Below, piece by piece: positions 26,389-34,854 of a stretch of DNA of 64,000 nt (the first letter of the stretch is position 1; each line of letters opens with the position of its first letter). The notes below the pieces were generated by a model, which was not told the origin of the DNA, searched no databases, and was given only the letters and a program-made list of their open reading frames with translations. The position numbers and the translations under genes were made by a program. The stretch is from NCBI GenBank assembly GCA_963836015.1, contig CAWIIF010000006.1, positions 62,001 to 126,000 of the forward strand. Direction: 5' to 3'. Origin of the DNA: CAWCDJ01 sp963836015. GTDB taxonomy: Bacteria > Acidobacteriota > Terriglobia > Bryobacterales > Bryobacteraceae.

Positions 26389-26784
26389 ATGACAAAAAGG
26401 ACGATTCTTGTTGTCGACGACGAACCTGAGGTGCGTAAGCTGGTCAGCGCGATGGTGAGCACGTTCGATTGCTCGGTCCTTACCGCCGACAGCGGAGAGC
26501 ATGCTCTCACCCTCTACAAGCACAACAAGGGGCCGGTCGCGCTGTTGATCTCAGACGTCGTAGCGCCCGGGATGAGCGGCCCGATGCTGGCGGATAAATT
26601 GACTGCCCTGCAGCCGGACCTCAAGGTGCTGTACATCTCCGGGTACGACAGCACGCACGTGGTGCAGAAGTACGTGGTCGAAAAGGGCCACGCCCTCCTG
26701 CCCAAGCCGTTCACGATCGAGGATCTGCAGGCCAAAGTGCGGGAGTTGCTGGGAGCCCCCGTTCCATCGGGCGCGGAGGCGTAA
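26389..26784 (+). CDS. Single-domain response regulator (CheY-like receiver)
   Basis: The product is 131 residues, consisting only of a receiver domain. The acidic pocket is VVDDEPEVRKL near residues 9-11. The phospho-acceptor Asp is in LLISDVVAPGMSG (near 54-56). The switch residues are Ser in LYISGY and the invariant Lys in LLPKPFTIEDL. The C-terminal helix 5 closes the domain, and no output domain follows, so it probably acts by protein contact or as a phosphorelay intermediate. No kinase is next to it; the only histidine kinase in the window is at 55952. The GYDST..V variant resembles receivers fused to or working with hybrid kinases. Confidence 0.93.
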   Translation: MTKRTILVVDDEPEVRKLVSAMVSTFDCSVLTADSGEHALTLYKHNKGPVALLISDVVAPGMSGPMLADKLTALQPDLKVLYISGYDSTHVVQKYVVEKGHALLPKPFTIEDLQAKVRELLGAPVPSGAEA

Positions 26785-26814
26785 CAGCAGGCTGGTGGTA
26801 AGATCGCTTTTACC

Positions 26815-27450
26815 GTGACGATCCGGCCCGCGAGCGACCGCTCGCTGTTCATCTCCTTCGGCGGCGAACTTTCGGCCGAGGCACTGGGGCGTGTGGCCGC
26901 CCTCACGCGCAGCCTGCTGAACGCTCGCGGCATTCTGAACCTGCACCCTGCTTTTACTTCCCTGCTGGTCGATTTCGATCCCCGATTCCATACACATGAG
27001 CAGATGGAAGCGCGTATCCGCGAGTGCCTTGCCGCCGCCGCGGAAGAGCCTGCTCCGCCGGCGCGCACCGTCGAGATCCCGGTTCGGTATGGAGGTGACG
27101 ACGGTCCGGACCTCGAACACGTCGCACTCCACACCGGACTGACGCAGGGCCAGGTGATCGAGCGCTTCGCCGCGGCCGAGTATTCCGTGGCCTTCGTGGG
27201 GTTCTCCACCTGCTTTCCGTATCTCACGGGGCTGCCCGCGGAGTTGGCCACACCCCGCCTGGGGGCGCCCCGCAAACACGTTCCCGCAGGCAGCGTCGCC
27301 ATCGGAGGCAGCCAGGCGGGCGTCTACCCCCTGTCTTCGCCGGGCGGATGGCGGTTGATCGGCCGCACCGCCATCCGGCTGTTCGATTCCGCCGGCGAGC
27401 CCCCCGCGCTGCTGCGCATGGGCGACCTCGTCCGCTTCGTGCCGCTATGA
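26815..27450 (+). CDS. pxpB: 5-oxoprolinase subunit PxpB
   Basis: The product is 211 residues from GTG 26815. PxpB (KipI family) is one of three subunits of the ATP-dependent bacterial 5-oxoprolinase, which opens pyroglutamate to glutamate. The N-terminal half (SDRSLFISFGGELSAEALGRVAALTRSLL) and the cyclophilin-like C-terminal half are both present. Landmarks are EIPVRYGGDDGPDLEHVALHTGL, FVGFSTCFPYLTGLPAEL, PRKHVPAGSVAIGGSQAGVYPLSSPGGW and RLFD near the end. The stop overlaps pxpC by four bases, giving the usual B-C-A order here. Confidence 0.93.
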   Translation: MTIRPASDRSLFISFGGELSAEALGRVAALTRSLLNARGILNLHPAFTSLLVDFDPRFHTHEQMEARIRECLAAAAEEPAPPARTVEIPVRYGGDDGPDLEHVALHTGLTQGQVIERFAAAEYSVAFVGFSTCFPYLTGLPAELATPRLGAPRKHVPAGSVAIGGSQAGVYPLSSPGGWRLIGRTAIRLFDSAGEPPALLRMGDLVRFVPL

Positions 27451-28338
27451 GCCGCATCCGCGTAGTTTCCCCGGGAATGCAGACCACCGTGCAGGACCTC
27501 GGCCGGTTCGGCTGGGCGCATCACGGCGTCTCGGCCTCCGGCGCGGCCGACCCGCTCTCGCTGCGCGCCGCCAATCTTGTGGCGGGCAACACCGAGAACG
27601 CTCCGGCCCTCGAGATGACCTTGACCGGAGGGGCATTCGAATTCGAGTCGGACGCGGTGATCGCGCTGGCGGGCTCGGATTTCGCCGCGGGTTTGCCGCT
27701 GTGGAGCCCGGTCGAAGTTAAAGCCGGCGAGATCGTCCGGTTCGGCGCCAGCCGCTCGGGTGCGCGCTGCTATCTGGCAGTGCGCGGCGGCATTGCCGCT
27801 CCCAAGGTCATGGGAAGCGCCTCGGTCCACGTCATGACCGGTGTGGGCGGGAGGCCTCTGCGGACCGGCGACGTACTGCAGATTGGCGAGGGTGCCGTGC
27901 GCCGCCCGCGCCGCTCCGCCACGCCTCCGCCCCTCGGCGGCGGACCGCTGCGCGTCACGTCCGGCCCGCAGGAGGAGCGCTTCGCCGGCGAGTTGTACGC
28001 CGCCGACTACACCGTCAGCGAGGAATCCAATCGCATGGGCCTGCGGCTCCGCGGCCCGGCCATCCCCAGCCCGCCGGGAGGGATGATCACCGAAGGAGTG
28101 GCGCTCGGAGCGCGTCCAGGTGCCTCCCGACGGCCAGCCCATCATCCTTTTCGTGGAGCACCAGACCACCGGCGGCTACCCCAAGCCGGCCAATGTGATC
28201 TCGGCGGATTTCCCGCGCCTGGGCCAGCTCCGCCCGCGCGACCGCGCCGCCTTCGAGCGCGTCACCATCGAACAGGCTCTTCGATTCCTGCAGGAACAGG
28301 AGAAATGGCTGTATGCTCTGTTGGGAGCCGCGAAATGA
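27447..28338 (+). pseudogene. pxpC: 5-oxoprolinase subunit PxpC, interrupted by a +1 frameshift
   Basis: The gene begins at ATG 27447 (ATGA overlap with pxpB) and encodes the KipA/AHS2 carboxyltransferase-like subunit: RIRVVSPGMQTTVQDLGRFGWAHHGVSASGAADP, then NAPALEMTLTGGAFEF and GPQEERFAGELYAADYTVSEESNRMGLRL. At 28110-28113 (GCGC) the frame breaks: after ITEGVALG the zero frame becomes nonsense. The +1 frame continues with VQVPPDGQPIILFVEHQTTGGYPK to the stop at 28336-28338, which overlaps pxpA. Removing one base restores a full-length protein of about 296 residues. Either this is a real lesion that inactivates 5-oxoprolinase, or it is a sequence error in a GC dinucleotide run. Confidence 0.85.
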
Positions 28339-29021
28339 TCGACCTCAACTGCGACATGGGCGAACTCGAAGATGCGGATCACGAGGCCGCGCTGATGGAA
28401 TTCGTCACCTCCGCCAATATCGCGTGCGGAGCCCACGCCGGCGATGACGCCATCATGGAGCGGACCACGCGGCTGGCCCTGGAACGCGGCGTGCGCATCG
28501 GCGCCCACCCCGGGTATCCCGACCGCGCCAACTTCGGCCGCATCGAGCTACCCATGACAGCCGCTGAAATCGAGGCCGCCGTCCTCGAGCAGATCCTGCG
28601 CCTGGAAGCGATCGTGCGGCGACTCGGCGGGCAGATTGTCCACGTCAAGCCTCACGGCGCTCTCTACAACGTGGCGGTCCATAACGGCGAGGTGGCGGGC
28701 GCCATCGGCGCGGCGGTGGCGCGATGGAACCGCCGGGTCCCTCTGTTCGGGCTGGCCGGCTGCCCGATGCTGGATGTCTGGCGCGGGATGGGTCTCGAAG
28801 CGTGCGGCGAGGGCTTCGCCGACCGATGCTACGAACCCGACGGCACCCTGCGTTCCCGCAAACTCCCCGGCGCGCTGATCACCGACCCGGCAGCCGCCGC
28901 GGCCCAGGCGCTACGGCTCGCGCGGGAGGGTGGCGTCGAGACCATCTGCGTCCACGGCGATACCCCGGGAGCAGCCTCGATACTCAAAGCTTGCCGGGAC
29001 GCGCTACGATCAAACGAATGA
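28335..29021 (+). CDS. pxpA: 5-oxoprolinase subunit PxpA (LamB/YcsF family)
   Basis: The product is 228 residues. It is the third subunit of bacterial 5-oxoprolinase, with a deacetylase-like (beta/alpha) barrel. The signature start MIDLNCDMGELEDADHEAALM is followed by SANIACGAHAGDDAIMERTTRLALERGVRIGAHPGYPDRANFGR. Later conserved pieces are VKPHGALYN and FADRCYEPDGTLRSRKLPGALI. It overlaps the pxpC stop by four bases, and its own stop overlaps the following gene's ATG by four. Length is slightly below the usual 245-255. Function depends on pxpC being intact. Confidence 0.94.
   Translation: MIDLNCDMGELEDADHEAALMEFVTSANIACGAHAGDDAIMERTTRLALERGVRIGAHPGYPDRANFGRIELPMTAAEIEAAVLEQILRLEAIVRRLGGQIVHVKPHGALYNVAVHNGEVAGAIGAAVARWNRRVPLFGLAGCPMLDVWRGMGLEACGEGFADRCYEPDGTLRSRKLPGALITDPAAAAAQALRLAREGGVETICVHGDTPGAASILKACRDALRSNE
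29005..29020 (+). promoter_or_regulatory. Candidate -10 box preceding the beta-module protein
   Basis: TACGAT at 29005-29010 lies seven bases before ATG 29018, inside the end of pxpA, with no Shine-Dalgarno sequence between. This may allow separate, leaderless transcription of the downstream gene. Confidence 0.3.
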
Positions 29022-30619
29022 AACTGCTTCTGGCCCTGATCCTCGCCGCACCTCTTTTTGCACAAACACAGTGCACCTACTCCGTAAGCCCTCTGACCAT
29101 CAATGTGGGCGCTAACGGCGGGTCCGGTGCGACCAATATCATAGTCACCGCGCCGGACGGCTGCACCTGGGGCGCGGCGGTCGCGCAGAACAGCTCCTGG
29201 CTCCACATCAACGTGGTTGTCGGGGCGGTAAGCGGCGGCAACGGATATGTCACCTGGTCAGTGGATGCCAACCCGAATCCCGTAACGCGCGCCGGCTCGA
29301 TGACTGTGGCCAAACAGGTAATCACCTTCGCGCAGGCGGGCGCCAACTGCAGCTACAACCTTTCCCCGACCTCGGTAAATGTTCCTGGAACGGGAGGCCC
29401 CGGTGCCGTTAAGCTTGCCACGACTTGTACCTGGGTGGCGGGGACGACCGTGCCTTGGATCACCGTACCGGCCAACACGGGCGGCATTACCAATGCCCAG
29501 ATAAACTACACGGTGGCCGCCAACCGCTGCGCCACCACCAGGAGCGGGGCGTTGGTCGTGGGGTATCCGGGAACCAGCAATCCGAGCTACATCGCGATGC
29601 TTTCCGTCTCGCAGGACGGCGGACCCGGCGCCTTGACGGTCGCGCCCTCCAGCCTCTCGCTCTCGAATTCCACGGCTGACGGATCCATCGCGATTACGAC
29701 GCCCATCGGCTGCACGTGGACCGCGTCGACCGACGTGAGCTGGATAAGGCTTGCCGCCCCGCTCTCCGGAAGCGGGCCGGCGCAGGTGGCCTACCACATT
29801 CTGGCCAACACCAGCGTCGCGCGCGCCGGCACCATCCACGTCGGCGCCCTGGTGATCCCGGTGACGCAGCAGGGTATCTCGCAACCCACGATCGAGGTGA
29901 CCGCGGTGAAGGACGCCGCCAGCTATTCTTCCAATGCCGTTTCTCCGGGTGAGATCGTCGCGGTGGGGGGTGTGAACATCGGCCCCACCACCCCGGCATT
30001 GCTGCAGCTTTCACCGGACGGTCAGTCGGTCACCAAATCACTGGGAGGCGTGCAGGTTCTGTTCGACGGCACACCCGCGGCGATGATCTACGCCTCGGCC
30101 GGACAGGTAAACACCGTAGTGCCGTACGGGGTGGCAGGCAAGACCAGCACCCAGGTTCAGGTGCAATACAACGGAACGACGTCGGCAGCCTTCTCGGTTC
30201 CAGTACAGGCCGCCAACCCTGCGATCTTCACCCAGGATGCTTCCGGAATAGGGCCCGGCGCGATTCTCAACCAGAATTACCAGGTCAATTCCGCAGCCAA
30301 CCGCGCCGGCCGTGGCGAGGCAGTGATGATCTACTGCACCGGTGGCGGTGTGACAGACCCGGCCAGCACGGATGCCGCCGTAACCGCCGCCCCCTACCCG
30401 CAAATTACTCTCCCGGTTGCGGTTACTATCGGGGGGATCAACGCCCAGGTGCTCTACAATGGAGCGGCTCCCGCCGCAATCGCCGGCCTGACCCAGATCA
30501 ATGCGCTGGTTCCTGCCGGGGTAACCCCTGGTTCGTCTGTTCCCATATTTGTAAAAATCGGCAATTGGACGAGCCAACCAGGGCGTGACCGTCGCTGTGA
30601 AATAGCACAGACGGATTAA
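29018..30619 (+). CDS. Secreted protein with repeated Cys/Trp beta-sandwich modules (BACON-like) and acidobacterial C-terminal domain
   Basis: The product is 533 residues from ATG 29018. A signal peptide (MKLLLALILAAPLFAQTQ) precedes three modules of about 85-90 residues. Each module has a pattern such as CTYSVSPLTINVGANGG...CTWGAAVAQNSSWLHI, CSYNLSPTSVNVPGTGG...CTWVAGTTVPWITV and LTVAPSSLSLSNSTADGSI..GCTWTASTDVSWIRL, resembling BACON/Ig-like carbohydrate- or adhesion-associated domains. A C-terminal domain typical of Solibacter-type surface proteins follows (VKDAASYSSNAVSPGEIVAVGGVNIGP.., YASAGQVNTVVPYGVAG). The expected ending SQPGVTVAVK-stop is lost: after TSQPG the frame shifts at the GGG near 30580-30583, giving RDRRCEIAQTD. 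In the shifted frame a stop occurs at 30603-30605. Confidence 0.8.
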   Translation: MKLLLALILAAPLFAQTQCTYSVSPLTINVGANGGSGATNIIVTAPDGCTWGAAVAQNSSWLHINVVVGAVSGGNGYVTWSVDANPNPVTRAGSMTVAKQVITFAQAGANCSYNLSPTSVNVPGTGGPGAVKLATTCTWVAGTTVPWITVPANTGGITNAQINYTVAANRCATTRSGALVVGYPGTSNPSYIAMLSVSQDGGPGALTVAPSSLSLSNSTADGSIAITTPIGCTWTASTDVSWIRLAAPLSGSGPAQVAYHILANTSVARAGTIHVGALVIPVTQQGISQPTIEVTAVKDAASYSSNAVSPGEIVAVGGVNIGPTTPALLQLSPDGQSVTKSLGGVQVLFDGTPAAMIYASAGQVNTVVPYGVAGKTSTQVQVQYNGTTSAAFSVPVQAANPAIFTQDASGIGPGAILNQNYQVNSAANRAGRGEAVMIYCTGGGVTDPASTDAAVTAAPYPQITLPVAVTIGGINAQVLYNGAAPAAIAGLTQINALVPAGVTPGSSVPIFVKIGNWTSQPGRDRRCEIAQTD

Positions 30620-30627
30620 CCCCCTCC

Positions 30628-30656
30628 TTGACGTGGTGCCTGCCTGGGGCTATCAT
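30628..30656 (+). promoter_or_regulatory. Sigma-70-type promoter of gdhA
   Basis: TTGACG at 30628-30633 and TATCAT at 30651-30656 are separated by exactly 17 bases, an almost ideal housekeeping promoter. It lies 48 bases upstream of the glutamate dehydrogenase ATG. Confidence 0.75.
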
Positions 30657-30704
30657 GCGGCTGAAACAGACCGTGTCGTCTGGAATTTAAAGTGAGGTTC
30701 GGCC

Positions 30705-31970
<1,266 letters not shown>

Positions 31971-31979
31971 GAATCAGCG

Positions 31980-32017
31980 GCCCGCTCCCTGACTCGCACA
32001 ACCGTCAGGGAGCGGGC
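31980..32017. terminator. Strong hairpin between gdhA and a convergent small gene
   Basis: GCCCGCTCCCTGAC (31980-31993) and its exact reverse complement (32004-32017) form a perfect 14-bp stem with a ten-base loop, nine bases after the gdhA stop and just beyond the stop of the minus-strand Lys-rich gene. There is no T-run. It is probably a bidirectional terminator or mRNA-protecting stem-loop. Confidence 0.75.
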
Positions 32018-32020
32018 TGG

Positions 32021-32200
32021 CTAGCCCTTCGACTTAGGGTGCTTCACTTTCGGGTGTTTGAACTTCTTGGCCTTGAACTTCCTTGGTTTCACCTTGGGGT
32101 TCGAGACGTGGCTGTTGACCGGCTTGGCTTTCTTGGCTTCGGCCATCCCGGTCAGGCTCATACCGAGGGCCAGCGCGAGTGCCAAGGCACGAAATGTCAT
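32021..32200 (-). CDS. Small secreted Lys-rich basic protein
   Basis: The product is 59 residues from ATG 32200 to TAG 32021. A signal peptide of about 22 residues (MTFRALALALALGMSLTGMA) is followed by a mature peptide of only about 37 residues, of which roughly a third are Lys, with repeated P-K-V-K / K-F-K / H-P-K-x-K steps. It starts nine bases after the rhomboid protease stop on the same strand and ends next to the 14-bp hairpin. The gene has a clean signal peptide and plausible codon use, but I know no named family. It could be a DNA-, LPS- or polyanion-binding envelope peptide; that is speculation. Confidence 0.6.
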   Translation of the reverse strand: MTFRALALALALGMSLTGMAEAKKAKPVNSHVSNPKVKPRKFKAKKFKHPKVKHPKSKG

Positions 32201-32209
32201 AGCCGTATT

Positions 32210-33037
32210 CTAATGTTGGGTGAGGCCAAACCACAAATACATCTTTAGAAAGCTATAGGCTGTTATCAGAATGCAAATCCCCGCGGCGATCTTCCAGGCA
32301 TTCTCCCGGTTGACGCTGGTGAAACGGGGCTCGCCCGCCACCCAGCCGATCCCGAAGCCCCCGATCAGTCCGCCGATGTGGGCAGCCATGTCGATTCCGG
32401 GCAGCAGGCTGAACAGCAGGAGATAGACCACATACCGCATGTAGACGCTGCGGATCTGGCTGCCGATGGCGCTGCGATGCTTCATGCCTAGCGCAACCAT
32501 CGCGCCTACCAGCCCGAACAACGCCGCCGAAGCCCCCACCGAAGGGACGCTTGGGTTCCACATGGTGCTGACATAAAACCCCAGGACGCCCGACACGAGA
32601 TAGATCACCAGCATCCGCGCGGCGCCATACATCTCCTCGACTGCCGCGCCCAGGTCGAAGAGCACCCACATGTTCATCCCTATATGCAGCAGCCCGCCGT
32701 GCAGGAAGTTGGCCGTCACCAGCCGCCACCACTGGCCTCCGGCGATGTAAGGTCCGTACTTCGCGCCGAAATTGACCAGCGTATACACGTCGATGTTCAT
32801 CGCCGAGCCGTTGCCGGATTTCATGCTGACCAGCGACGTGGCCAGATACAGACCTATATTGATCACCACAATGATGACCGTGCAGAATCGCGCGTGCGGA
32901 ATAAATCCGCCGAGAATCGGCCCGGAACTTCGCCGGTCTACGGCGCGCGGCGCCACCGCCTCGTTGCAGTACGGGCAGACGTGATCGCTGGTTGTAATGA
33001 ATGCCCGGCAATGGGGGCACATGCGGCGCGTGTCCAT
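32210..33037 (-). CDS. Rhomboid family intramembrane serine protease with zinc-ribbon N-terminus
   Basis: The product is 275 residues. The N-terminal zinc ribbon has CPHC at residues 7-10 and CPYC at 21-24. Six or more transmembrane helices follow. Rhomboid landmarks are NFLHGGLLHIGMNMWVLFDLG (oxyanion His/Asn helix), the catalytic Ser in GASAALFG at residue 170, and the catalytic His in DMAAHIGGLIGGFG at residue 220. The usual GxSG is here GASA, a change at the residue following the nucleophile. It probably cleaves membrane proteins in the inner membrane. It diverges from the microcompartment cluster across about 97 bases. Confidence 0.92.
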   Translation of the reverse strand: MDTRRMCPHCRAFITTSDHVCPYCNEAVAPRAVDRRSSGPILGGFIPHARFCTVIIVVINIGLYLATSLVSMKSGNGSAMNIDVYTLVNFGAKYGPYIAGGQWWRLVTANFLHGGLLHIGMNMWVLFDLGAAVEEMYGAARMLVIYLVSGVLGFYVSTMWNPSVPSVGASAALFGLVGAMVALGMKHRSAIGSQIRSVYMRYVVYLLLFSLLPGIDMAAHIGGLIGGFGIGWVAGEPRFTSVNRENAWKIAAGICILITAYSFLKMYLWFGLTQH

Positions 33038-33115
33038 TTAAACCATCATACAACCCGTCTGATTTGGACCCTGTGTAAGACTTCTGCCGGGAGTTAGGCC
33101 CGGGCGTCGTTCTGC

Positions 33116-33121
33116 TACAAT
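33116..33121 (+). promoter_or_regulatory. Candidate -10 box of the microcompartment cluster
   Basis: TACAAT lies 13 bases before the aldolase ATG (33135). No -35 consensus is visible at 17 bases and no Shine-Dalgarno sequence lies between, so the transcript would have a leader of about six bases. Confidence 0.35.
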
Positions 33122-33134
33122 CGAAGATCCCGCA

Positions 33135-33914
33135 ATGGTGAAAACGGAACGCGAGCATCGCGAGGACATCTGCCAGATCGGCCGCCTGGTTTTTCAAAAG
33201 GGTTGGGTCGCCGCCAACGACGGCAACATCACGATTCGGCTGGACGCCGAGCGCATTCTGGCCACGCCCACGGGCGTGTGCAAAGGCATGATGCAATGCG
33301 ACGACCTGATCATCGTGGACATGAAAGGCAACAAGATCTCGGGCCGCGCCGAGCGCACCAGCGAGATCGCCATGCACCTGACGGTGTACGAGATGAGGCC
33401 GGACATCAAGGCCGTGGTGCACGCGCATCCGCCGGTGGCCACCGGCTTCGCCACCGCCGGCAAATCGCTCAACCTGGCGCTGCTGCCGGAAGTGGTGATC
33501 GGCCTCGGTTGCGTCCCGCTGGCGGCCTACGGGCTGCCCGGAACTCCCGCGCTGACTGAGCCCATGCTGCCGCTGATCCCCAAGTACGACGCGCTGATGA
33601 TGGCGAACCATGGCGCGGTCTGCTACGGCGAGGATGTGTACAAGGCGTACTTCCGGATGGAGACCATGGAGCACTTCGCGCGCATCCAGTTGGTGGCGGA
33701 GCTGCTCGGCGGTCCCAAGGTATTACCCCGCGAGGAAGTGGACAAACTGCTCGATTCGCGCACGCGGTACGGCGTGAAGGCCAAGAGCAGCGGCGAGCCG
33801 GGCTGTCCGGTAGCCGCCGAAGACACCGCTCCGAGCGGCGAAGAACGGTTCTACGTGACGCGTGCCGAGCTGATCGGCCTGGTGGACGAGGCGCTCAAGG
33901 CGCGCGGCGCCTGA
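33135..33914 (+). CDS. Microcompartment-associated class II aldolase/adducin family protein
   Basis: The product is 259 residues. The zinc-dependent class II aldolase fold is shown by GWVAANDGNITIRLDAERILATPTGVCKG, the metal-binding HAH at residues 96-98 (VVHAHPPVATGF), and a third His at 159 (MANHGAVCYGED). L-fuculose- and L-rhamnulose-1-phosphate aldolases of this family give lactaldehyde plus DHAP. The core ends near residue 210. A flexible linker (SSGEPGCPVAAEDTAPSGEER) then leads into a terminal amphipathic helix VTRAELIGLVDEALKARGA, the architecture of an encapsulation peptide. The shell genes follow directly, so the aldolase is probably lumenal cargo of the BMC. Confidence 0.9.
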   Translation: MVKTEREHREDICQIGRLVFQKGWVAANDGNITIRLDAERILATPTGVCKGMMQCDDLIIVDMKGNKISGRAERTSEIAMHLTVYEMRPDIKAVVHAHPPVATGFATAGKSLNLALLPEVVIGLGCVPLAAYGLPGTPALTEPMLPLIPKYDALMMANHGAVCYGEDVYKAYFRMETMEHFARIQLVAELLGGPKVLPREEVDKLLDSRTRYGVKAKSSGEPGCPVAAEDTAPSGEERFYVTRAELIGLVDEALKARGA

Positions 33915-33935
33915 TAGAGGTTTTGGAGAATATCG

Positions 33936-34235
33936 ATGGGTGAAGCTTTAGGGATGATCGAAACGCGCGGGCTGGTCGCCATGATCGAAGCCGCCGATGC
34001 GATGGTGAAGGCCGCCAAGGTGAACCTGGTCGGCTGGGAGAAGATCGGGTCCGGGTACGTCACCGCGATGGTTCGCGGCGACGTGGCGGCGGTTCGGGCC
34101 GCTACCGATGCCGGCGCTGCGGCTGCCCGCCGGGTCGGCGAACTGATCGCGGTGCACGTGATTCCGCGCCCGCACCAGAGCCTCGAAGACGTGCTGCCGA
34201 TCGGCAAGTCGCAGGCTCAGGGCGCCGGCAAGTAG
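33936..34235 (+). CDS. BMC-H microcompartment shell protein (CcmK/EutM/PduA type)
   Basis: The product is 99 residues, a single Pfam-BMC domain. It begins GEALGMIETRGLVAMIEAADAMVKAAKVNLVGWEKIGSGYVTAMVRGDVAAVRAATDAG and ends with the typical VIPRPHQSLEDVLPI. Hexamers tile the flat facets of the shell; the pore loop corresponds to KIGSGY. It has a GGAGAA ribosome binding site and starts 21 bases after the aldolase. It is the only hexamer gene visible here, with three pentamer genes behind it. Facet proteins usually exceed pentamers in number, so additional BMC-H or BMC-T genes may lie elsewhere. Confidence 0.96.
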   Translation: MGEALGMIETRGLVAMIEAADAMVKAAKVNLVGWEKIGSGYVTAMVRGDVAAVRAATDAGAAAARRVGELIAVHVIPRPHQSLEDVLPIGKSQAQGAGK

Positions 34236-34253
34236 CCGGCTCCGAAGGCCGTC

Positions 34254-34520
34254 ATGATTCTGGCCCGCGTGGTGGGCACCGTGGTCGCGACACGGAAAGA
34301 CCCGCGCCTCGAAGGCAAAAAGCTGCTGATCCTCAAGCCGGTCTCCCCGGAGGGCAAGGATGAAGCCGGCTACGTGGTAGCCGTGGACACCGTCAGCGCC
34401 GGATATCGCGAGCGCGTCATCGCCGTCTCCGGCAGCTCCGCCCGCATGGCCGAGGGCTGCAAGGACACCCCGGTCGATACCGCCATTATCGGCATCGTGG
34501 ACGACGTCCAACTGGATTGA
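34254..34520 (+). CDS. BMC-P shell vertex protein (EutN/CcmL family), copy 1
   Basis: The product is 88 residues. BMC-P proteins form pentamers that cap the vertices of the icosahedral shell. Family features are MILARVVGTVVATRKDPRLEGKKLLILKPV at the N-terminus, a central AVDTVSAGYRERVIAVSGSSARM and the C-terminal PVDTAIIGIVDDVQLD. It is the shortest of three tandem paralogues and begins 18 bases after the BMC-H stop. Sequence identity between the three is modest, so they are not recent duplicates; each could form its own or mixed pentamers. Confidence 0.95.
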   Translation: MILARVVGTVVATRKDPRLEGKKLLILKPVSPEGKDEAGYVVAVDTVSAGYRERVIAVSGSSARMAEGCKDTPVDTAIIGIVDDVQLD

Positions 34521-34523
34521 ACC

Positions 34524-34853
34524 ATGTACTTCGGCCGTGTGATCGGTTGCGTCTGGTCCACCATGAAGAATCCCGGCCTGGTGGGGATCCGCATGTTGGT
34601 GGTGCAGCCGCTTACCCCCGAACTCCAGCCCACCGGCAAACGGCTGATCTGCACCGATTCCGTCGGCGCCGGAACCGGAGAGCTGGTGTACTGGGTGCGC
34701 GGCAAGGAGGCCAGCTTCCCCTTTCTTCCGGCCGAGCCGCCTACCGATACAACCATCGTCGGAATCGTGGATTCGGTTCACCTGAAGCCGACGGCGCAGC
34801 CGTCCGGCGGAGCGCCGGCGGGCCGCGGCCGCAAGTCCGGGCGGAAGGTTTGA
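34524..34853 (+). CDS. BMC-P shell vertex protein (EutN/CcmL family), copy 2
   Basis: The product is 109 residues. The N-terminus MYFGRVIGCVWSTMKNPGLVGIRMLVVQPL and the C-terminal TTIVGIVDSVHLK place it in EutN/CcmL. It differs from its neighbours by a longer Arg/Lys-rich tail (PSGGAPAGRGRKSGRKV) that would extend from the pentamer surface and could bind nucleic acid, cargo or another shell subunit; that role is inference. The conserved central loop GAGTGELVYWVRGKEASFPF carries an aromatic stretch not seen in copies 1 and 3. Three bases separate it from copy 1. Confidence 0.94.
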   Translation: MYFGRVIGCVWSTMKNPGLVGIRMLVVQPLTPELQPTGKRLICTDSVGAGTGELVYWVRGKEASFPFLPAEPPTDTTIVGIVDSVHLKPTAQPSGGAPAGRGRKSGRKV

Positions 34854-34854
34854 C

